A stretch of DNA of 10,225 bases from Oceanospirillaceae bacterium UBA2001 (GTDB lineage: Bacteria; Pseudomonadota; Gammaproteobacteria; Pseudomonadales; Balneatricaceae), in contig DDCR01000040.1 in NCBI GenBank assembly GCA_002335115.1, positions 1-10,225 of the forward strand, given 5' to 3'. Of the stretch, positions 6,063-10,225 are shown one piece after another. Position 1 is the stretch's first letter. Each line of letters begins with the position of its first letter. A program made the position numbers and the translations under genes. The notes beneath the pieces were generated by a model that had not been told where the DNA came from, searched no databases, and saw only the letters and a program-made list of their open reading frames with translations.

Positions 6063-7964
6063 ATGAATTTATTACGTTTACAACAAGTCCATCTAGCTTT
6101 TGGCGATGTGGCCATACTTGATGATGTCGATTTACAAATTGATGCGGGTGATCGAGTGTGTCTAATCGGTCGTAATGGGGCAGGCAAATCAAGCCTTATC
6201 AAACTATTGGTGGGTGAACAACTGCCAGACAGTGGCTCTATTTGGCGCAGTCCAGCGTGTAAAATTGGCTACTTACAGCAAGATTTGCCTGATCGTGAAG
6301 ACTTGTGTGTCAATGAATTAGTGGCGATGGGCATGGGTGAAGTTTACGATCTGCGTAAGCGTCATGAAGAAATCGCCATGGGTCAGCTCGATGACAAAGC
6401 CATGAAACAATTAGAAATTGTGAGCCACCGTATTGACGAATTAGATGGTTGGCAAATGGAACCTAAGGTCGAACGCATCTTGACCCGCCTTAAGTTAGAT
6501 GGCACCCAAGTTTTGAGCCAGTTGTCAGGTGGTTGGAGACGGCGTGTTGCTTTAGCTCGAGCCTTGGTATCCGAGCCCACACTATTGCTGTTAGATGAGC
6601 CTACTAACCATCTGGATATATTAGCTATTGAGTGGCTAGAAAAACAGCTATTAGAATTTAACGGGGCCATTATATTTATTACCCATGACCGCAGTTTCTT
6701 GCAAGTATTGGCGAATAAAATTGTAGAATTGGACCGTGGACACTTAAATTACTTCCCGGGCGATTACGAGCGGTTCTTAGCTTATCGTGAGCAGCAGTTA
6801 ATGGAGGAAGATCGCCATAATGCTCTATTTGATAAAAAGTTAGCGCAAGAAGAAGTATGGATCCGACAGGGTATTAAAGCACGCCGCACCCGCAACGAAG
6901 GGCGTGTCCGGGCTTTGGAATCACTCCGTAAAGAGCGCGGTGAACGCCGAGAACGGCAGGGTAATGTGAAATTACAGCATGCACAAGCTGCTAAATCTGG
7001 CCAGCTCGTGTGTGAGTTAGACAATGTTAGTCACGGTTATGGCGAGCAACAGTTAATCAAGAATTTCGATTTAAACCTGTTGAAACTAGACCGTATTGGC
7101 TTAGTGGGTGCTAACGGTGTAGGCAAATCTACCTTACTCAAAGTGATACTGGGTGAACTAGAGCCTAAATCTGGCAAGGTCAAGCGGGGCACCAAATTGG
7201 AAGTGGCTTACTTTGACCAATTACGTGATCAATTAGACCTCACTAAGACAGTCATGGATAACCTTGCTGAAGGCCGTGAGAGCATTAATATTAACGGTAA
7301 AGAACGCCATGTGATGAGTTATTTGGGAGATTTTCTTTTTTCTCCCAAGCGTGTCCGCAGTCCTGTCAGCAGTCTCTCTGGCGGTGAGCGAAATCGATTA
7401 TTATTGGCGCGTTTGTTTAGTAAGCCATCGAATATGTTAGTGCTAGATGAGCCTACCAATGATCTTGATATTGAAACCTTAGAATTACTAGAAGAAATGC
7501 TGGCCAATTACCCAGGTACTGTATTACTTGTGAGTCATGACCGTGCCTTTTTGGACCGAGTGGTGACTTCGTGCTTAGTGTTTGATGGTCAAGGGCAGAT
7601 TACTGATTCTGTTGGTGGATATACGGATTGGGTGAGGCGTGGTGGCAAGCTTATGGCTCCAACAGTGCAGGGTCATAGTAAACCCACAGGCATGGCAGCG
7701 ATGCCGTTAAAGGCCAAAGAAAAAGCTAAGCCTTTGGTCAAGCTGAGTTATAAAGTTCAGCGGGAGCTGGATTTGTTGCCAGGGCAAGTAGAGGCTATAG
7801 AAGCAGATCTAGTGGCTTTACAGAACGAAATCGGCCACGCTGATTTCTACAGTAAAGGGCAGGACCACGTGAATGTGCGCCTAGAGCAACTGGCAAGCCA
7901 AGAGACTCAACTGGAGACCGCCATGGATCGGTGGATAGAAATTGAGGCTTTACAGGAAGGCTAA
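6063..7964 (+). CDS. uup: ABC-F family ATPase Uup
   Basis: Uup is a cytoplasmic, non-transporting ABC-F ATPase with two nucleotide-binding domains; in E. coli it acts on ribosomes and influences precise transposon excision and branched DNA. The 633 residues match E. coli Uup (635). First domain: Walker A GRNGAGKSS (36-44), signature LSGGW (154-158), Walker B with DEP (178-180) and TNHLD. A charged linker (about 235-310) contains AQEEVWIRQGIKARRTRNEG, close to identical to E. coli Uup. Second domain: Walker A GANGVGKST (349-357), LSGGE (438-442), DEP (462-464). The C-terminal coiled-coil DNA-binding domain spans about 560-633 (LSYKVQRELDLLPG). This tail and the linker favour Uup over EttA or YheS. 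The ATG at 6063 was chosen because AGG at 6053-6055 precedes it by seven bases and MNLLRLQQVH aligns with the family. The gene ends overlapping the convergent uspA-type gene, with no terminator. Confidence 0.96.
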   Translation: MNLLRLQQVHLAFGDVAILDDVDLQIDAGDRVCLIGRNGAGKSSLIKLLVGEQLPDSGSIWRSPACKIGYLQQDLPDREDLCVNELVAMGMGEVYDLRKRHEEIAMGQLDDKAMKQLEIVSHRIDELDGWQMEPKVERILTRLKLDGTQVLSQLSGGWRRRVALARALVSEPTLLLLDEPTNHLDILAIEWLEKQLLEFNGAIIFITHDRSFLQVLANKIVELDRGHLNYFPGDYERFLAYREQQLMEEDRHNALFDKKLAQEEVWIRQGIKARRTRNEGRVRALESLRKERGERRERQGNVKLQHAQAAKSGQLVCELDNVSHGYGEQQLIKNFDLNLLKLDRIGLVGANGVGKSTLLKVILGELEPKSGKVKRGTKLEVAYFDQLRDQLDLTKTVMDNLAEGRESININGKERHVMSYLGDFLFSPKRVRSPVSSLSGGERNRLLLARLFSKPSNMLVLDEPTNDLDIETLELLEEMLANYPGTVLLVSHDRAFLDRVVTSCLVFDGQGQITDSVGGYTDWVRRGGKLMAPTVQGHSKPTGMAAMPLKAKEKAKPLVKLSYKVQRELDLLPGQVEAIEADLVALQNEIGHADFYSKGQDHVNVRLEQLASQETQLETAMDRWIEIEALQEG

Positions 7965-8389
7965 ACCCTAACCGCTAAAACATCACAAGTTGCGCCTTGT
8001 AAAATGCCATTGGACGTAGAGCCCAGCAATAGTGCGAGGCCATGACGTCCATGGCTACCGACTACAATAAGGTCTGAACTTAACTCAGTGGCGACACGAT
8101 GAACCTCTGTTTTAATGTGGCCTGATAGGAGTAGTTGATTGACCTCACCAAGTTGTTTTTGTTGTACGAGGCCACTCATGCGCTGTTGTGCCTGATCATA
8201 CAGGTCGGTTTGTATAGACGATAAATCCATAGGCATGTCGCCCCCATAAGCATAACTTAATGGTTCTGTGACGTGCACTAAAGTTAACTTTGCGCTGCTT
8301 TGCAAGGCCAGCTGTTGTGCTCTTTGGATCACTTGGTCAGCTTCCTCGTTAAGGTCTATAGCGACTAATATATTTTGGTAAATATTCAT
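7961..8389 (-). CDS. uspA: Universal stress protein, UspA family
   Basis: A single-domain universal stress protein of 142 residues, a small cytoplasmic alpha/beta protein that usually forms dimers and is induced by growth arrest and stress. It begins MNIYQNILVAIDLNEEAD, with the buried Asp 12 after the first strand, continues with KLTLVHV (34-40), and ends in SSDLIVVGSHGRHGL...GSTSNGIL...CDVLAVRV. The glycine loop G-SH-G-N8-GS is one residue shorter than the G-2X-G-9X-G(S/T) pattern of ATP-binding members, so nucleotide binding is uncertain. The start at 8389 is fixed by a GGAGG seven bases upstream; a longer frame to 8428 would include that site and is rejected. The symbol is by family; several usp paralogues usually coexist. 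The gene shares overlapping stop codons with uup and diverges from the gene at 8529 across a palindrome-bearing spacer. Confidence 0.9.
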   Translation of the reverse strand: MNIYQNILVAIDLNEEADQVIQRAQQLALQSSAKLTLVHVTEPLSYAYGGDMPMDLSSIQTDLYDQAQQRMSGLVQQKQLGEVNQLLLSGHIKTEVHRVATELSSDLIVVGSHGRHGLALLLGSTSNGILQGATCDVLAVRV

Positions 8390-8396
8390 GTTACAG

Positions 8397-8401
8397 CCTC
8401 C
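8397..8401 (-). promoter_or_regulatory. Shine-Dalgarno GGAGG fixing the uspA start
   Basis: On the minus strand GGAGG is followed by seven bases and the ATG at 8389. It selects this start over longer in-frame ones and predicts efficient translation. Confidence 0.8.
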
Positions 8402-8428
8402 ACAATGGTCTAAATGAATGCAGCTCAA

Positions 8429-8460
8429 TCATTTTAGGTTTATAGACTTACCTAAAATGA
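8429..8460. promoter_or_regulatory. Perfect 11-bp inverted repeat between divergent genes (candidate operator)
   Basis: TCATTTTAGGT (8429-8439) and ACCTAAAATGA (8450-8460) are exact inverted copies around a 10-base centre, TTATAGACTT. The site lies between the leftward uspA-type gene and the rightward gene at 8529, about 40 and 69 bases from their starts. There is no T-run on either strand and both genes point away, so a terminator role is unlikely. The centre holds a TATAAA on the minus strand (8444-8439) that could be the uspA -10. A regulator bound here could control one or both genes; which regulator is unknown. Confidence 0.6.
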
Positions 8461-8461
8461 C

Positions 8462-8471
8462 GTGATATCAC
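8462..8471. promoter_or_regulatory. Perfect 10-bp palindrome GTGATATCAC next to the inverted repeat
   Basis: A fully symmetric GTGATATCAC begins one base after the 11-bp inverted repeat. The half sites GTGA/TCAC are separated by two bases, not the six of a CRP site, so it is not a canonical CRP operator. It could be a second operator or an extension of the first. Confidence 0.4.
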
Positions 8472-8483
8472 TGCAGGGTTTAT

Positions 8484-8510
8484 GGGACATTATTCGTTAG
8501 TTGTTATTAT
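8484..8510 (+). promoter_or_regulatory. Weak candidate promoter for the gene at 8529
   Basis: GGGACA (8484-8489) and TATTAT (8505-8510) are separated by 15 bases, short of the preferred 17. The -10 matches five of six positions. The start site would fall close to the GGAG ribosome binding site at 8520-8523, giving a very short leader, so confidence is low. Confidence 0.22.
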
Positions 8511-8528
8511 TTAGTCAATGGAGTTGTT

Positions 8529-9053
8529 GTGGAAATTAAGTTTATCATCGTGGTCTTAGTGTGCTGTTCTCTTATTGGATCGGTGGCGTGGGTCATGCCT
8601 ACAGCCTCACAACGAGCGCAAGCTAAAATACGCCAACTGGCGATGACTAAAGGCTTGATCGTTAAAGTGGCTAAGCTACAAGGGCCAAGAGAACAGGGTG
8701 AGATGACCCCTGATAGTTTTTTAGCCACTAGCTATGGCTTGCCTCGAGCAAAAAAACAAAATCGAGCTGGAGGCATGAATGCCTTAAAAAAGGTGACTTG
8801 GGAAATATTCAAAGCGGCGGGACTTAATACCCAAGGTTTGCCTCAAGGATGGTGCTGGAATGGCGGTGAAGGCGCCCTCAAGTCTGAGCAGTTGAGCCAT
8901 TTAGCCCACCTCATTGAACAGTTGCCTGATGATGTCTATGCCTTGGGTGTAACACCCATTGGAGCACAAGCCTATTGGCATGAACGAGCGACGCCAGAGC
9001 AGTTAGACAACTTAGAACAGGTTTTAAAAGTATTAGTTATGGATAGCTTCTAG
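8529..9053 (+). CDS. Membrane-anchored protein of unknown function (174 aa)
   Basis: Starts with GTG at 8529, preceded by GGAG (8520-8523) at five bases. The N-terminus is a single hydrophobic segment (about residues 4-22, KFIIVVLVCCSLIGSVAWVM) without a clear signal-peptidase site, so it is most likely a membrane anchor; two cysteines lie inside it (12-13). A basic, helical stretch follows (27-46, with RAQAKIRQLAMTKGLIVKVA), then a soluble domain with WCWNGGEG (107-114), a LSHLAHLIEQLPDDVYALGV helix/strand pair (about 121-140) and a final helix. The pattern 'QRxxxxxRxxAxxxGLxVxV' after an N-terminal anchor resembles, from memory, uncharacterised proteins of pseudomonads and Oceanospirillales; I cannot name the family. 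It diverges from the uspA-type gene and is followed after 146 bases by fadB, which appears to have its own promoter. Confidence 0.85.
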   Translation: MEIKFIIVVLVCCSLIGSVAWVMPTASQRAQAKIRQLAMTKGLIVKVAKLQGPREQGEMTPDSFLATSYGLPRAKKQNRAGGMNALKKVTWEIFKAAGLNTQGLPQGWCWNGGEGALKSEQLSHLAHLIEQLPDDVYALGVTPIGAQAYWHERATPEQLDNLEQVLKVLVMDSF

Positions 9054-9081
9054 AACCTTGACGTTATTTTGTGGTTCTAGA
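9049..9081 (+). terminator. Inverted repeat overlapping the stop codon (possible weak terminator)
   Basis: TCTAGAACC (9049-9057) and GGTTCTAGA (9073-9081) form a perfect 9-bp stem around a 15-base loop. The left arm contains the TAG stop of the 174-residue gene. No T-run follows, so it is not a standard intrinsic terminator; it may be an RNA-stabilising hairpin or an operator. Confidence 0.35.
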
Positions 9082-9088
9082 GTCATGG

Positions 9089-9116
9089 TTGACTTTGACC
9101 CAAGCTGGTTTAAAGT
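9089..9116 (+). promoter_or_regulatory. Candidate sigma-70-type promoter for fadB
   Basis: TTGACT (9089-9094, five of six) and TAAAGT (9111-9116, four of six) are separated by 16 bases. A start site near 9123 would place a PsrA-like repeat just downstream and leave a leader of about 77 bases. A second -35-like TTGACC follows at 9095-9100 but lacks a partner. Confidence 0.35.
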
Positions 9117-9129
9117 GACATCAAAGTTT

Positions 9130-9143
9130 CAAACAAACGTATG
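9130..9143. promoter_or_regulatory. PsrA-like operator candidate upstream of fadB
   Basis: CAAAC-AAAC-GTATG fits the pattern (G/C)AAAC-N2-4-GTTT(G/C), reported for the Pseudomonas fatty-acid-responsive TetR regulator PsrA, with one mismatch (GTATG for GTTTG). In P. aeruginosa PsrA represses fadBA5, so the position makes sense. No psrA gene is in the window; the assignment is inference. Confidence 0.35.
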
Positions 9144-9199
9144 GAAATTTCTTTTCAGCGGTTTCAGCGTCCCATTAATTATAGCCAAGGAGACCGTGC

Positions 9200-10225
9200 A
9201 TGATCTATGCAGGTAAAGCCATTCACGTGCAAATGCACGACCATCAGTTGGCGAAGCTAACCTTTGACCTTAAAGATCAGTCGGTTAACAAACTCAATGC
9301 AGCAACATTGGTTGAATTACAACAAGCGATCAGTGCTCTCACCAATGCCAGCAACGTCAAAGGCCTAATGCTGACGAGTGCTAAGTCGAGTTTTATTGTT
9401 GGTGCAGACATTACTGAGTTTTTGCACTTTTTTAACACTGAAGAACAAGAGCTCATTGATGCAAATATGCAGGTCAATGCAACCTTCAGTGCCCTTGAAG
9501 ACCTCCCCATACCAACCGTATCCTTGATCAATGGTTTAGCACTAGGGGGTGGTTTTGAAGTGTGTTTAAGCACCGACTATCGCATTATGGTGAGCGACGC
9601 TAAGGTAGGTTTACCTGAGGTAAAATTAGGTATTTTCCCTGGCTGGGGAGGAACCGTGCGCTTACCTCGACTTATTGGGTTAGATAATGCCATTGAATGG
9701 ATCTGTGGTGGCCAGGAAAAGAAATCAGCCATGGCTCTTAAAGATGGTGCAATAGACGCCGTTGTCGCCGTTGATGAATTATTAGAGGCAGGCGCGCATT
9801 TACTTAACCAATGCATTGCTGGTGACCTTGACTTTAAATCTAAGCGCGCTGTTAAAATGGCCAAACTAGGTTTGGGACCGATGGAACAGATGATGGCTTT
9901 CGAAACGGCCAAGGGTTTTGTTGCCGCTAAAGCGGGTCCTCATTATCCCAGTCCAATGACAGCCATTAAAACCATACAAAAACATGCAGGTATGTCTCGT
10001 GACAAAGCCCTAGCTGTGGAAGCGATTGGTTTTGCAAAAATGGCAAAAACGTCAGTGGCTGCCAATTTAGTCGGCATTTTTCTTGCTGACCAGTACCTTA
10101 AACGTACGGTTAAAGCCTTAGTGCCTAGGGCTGTTAAGGTTGAACAAGTGGCTGTCTTGGGGGCTGGTATTATGGGTGGTGGTATTGCCTATCAGTCAGC
10201 TTTTAAAGGGGTCCCCATTGTCATG
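9200..10225 (+). CDS. fadB: Fatty acid oxidation complex alpha subunit FadB, 5' part (runs off window)
   Basis: FadB is the multifunctional alpha subunit of the beta-oxidation complex: an N-terminal enoyl-CoA hydratase/isomerase domain and a C-terminal L-3-hydroxyacyl-CoA dehydrogenase, working with the thiolase FadA in the cytoplasm. The visible 342 residues cover the whole hydratase domain and the start of the dehydrogenase. The beginning MIYAGKAI and the downstream [24 protein letters not shown] and GFAKMAKTS match Pseudomonas-type FadB. Seen motifs: GADI (68-71, oxyanion region), ALGGGFE (114-120) and [16 protein letters not shown] (137-152), supplying the catalytic glutamates at 120 and 140 (119/139 in E. 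coli), and the NAD-binding GAGIMGGG (321-328). The ATG at 9200 has a full AAGGAG (9187-9192) seven bases upstream. The frame is open to the last base; fadA would be expected downstream. A PsrA-like site suggests induction by long-chain fatty acids. Confidence 0.96.
   Translation, partial: MIYAGKAIHVQMHDHQLAKLTFDLKDQSVNKLNAATLVELQQAISALTNASNVKGLMLTSAKSSFIVGADITEFLHFFNTEEQELIDANMQVNATFSALEDLPIPTVSLINGLALGGGFEVCLSTDYRIMVSDAKVGLPEVKLGIFPGWGGTVRLPRLIGLDNAIEWICGGQEKKSAMALKDGAIDAVVAVDELLEAGAHLLNQCIAGDLDFKSKRAVKMAKLGLGPMEQMMAFETAKGFVAAKAGPHYPSPMTAIKTIQKHAGMSRDKALAVEAIGFAKMAKTSVAANLVGIFLADQYLKRTVKALVPRAVKVEQVAVLGAGIMGGGIAYQSAFKGVPIVM

Noticed and set aside
8462..8471. CRP or FNR binding site at GTGATATCAC
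   Set aside because: The half sites are two bases apart, not six as in CRP sites, and the TTGAT-N4-ATCAA arms of FNR are absent.
9277..9912. Two antisense open frames opposite fadB
   Set aside because: They mirror the conserved enoyl-CoA hydratase domain, which has clear catalytic motifs on the plus strand.
1..10225. Mobile element, defence island or CRISPR
   Set aside because: No transposase, integrase, repeat array or atypical gene block; all recognisable genes are housekeeping or conserved families.

Overview
The window looks like core chromosome of a marine-type gammaproteobacterium of the Oceanospirillales/Pseudomonas side. The evidence is close agreement, from memory, with known families: ribosomal protein S1, Uup, TatD and RmuC align over their whole visible length with the Escherichia coli proteins, and the fadB product starts MIYAGKAI like Pseudomonas-type FadB. 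Base composition looks moderate. I see no phage, transposon, CRISPR or other mobile signature, and no tRNA or rRNA gene. All stretches without a gene are under 300 bases.

Layout, left to right. (1) The 3' two thirds of rpsA, closed by a strong UUCG-loop terminator. (2) An unrecognised 210-residue acidic protein, then a tightly packed rightward cluster: a small four-helix membrane protein, rmuC (one base between them), a PuuR-like HTH-cupin regulator (11-base overlap, TTG start), and a mini glutaredoxin-like protein (two-base gap). (3) A leftward pair, transcribed from about 5793 down to 4431: a 190-residue helical protein with a CheZ-like DxxxQ helix, overlapping tatD by 20 bases. (4) A 269-base divergent spacer, then uup (ABC-F ATPase) rightward, meeting a leftward uspA-type gene. 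(5) A second divergent spacer with two adjacent perfect palindromes, a rightward gene for an N-terminally anchored protein of unknown function, and fadB, which runs off the right edge.

Functionally the window mixes translation (rpsA, uup), genome maintenance (rmuC, tatD), stress and redox functions (uspA, glutaredoxin-like), regulation (HTH-cupin) and fatty acid beta-oxidation (fadB). The arrangement is very compact: both convergent gene pairs share overlapping stop codons with no terminator between them. The parts most worth a second look are the CheZ-like protein coupled to tatD, the PuuR-like regulator away from any polyamine gene, the palindromes between uspA and its divergent neighbour, and a PsrA-like site in front of fadB. 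I found no convincing wholly new multi-gene system.
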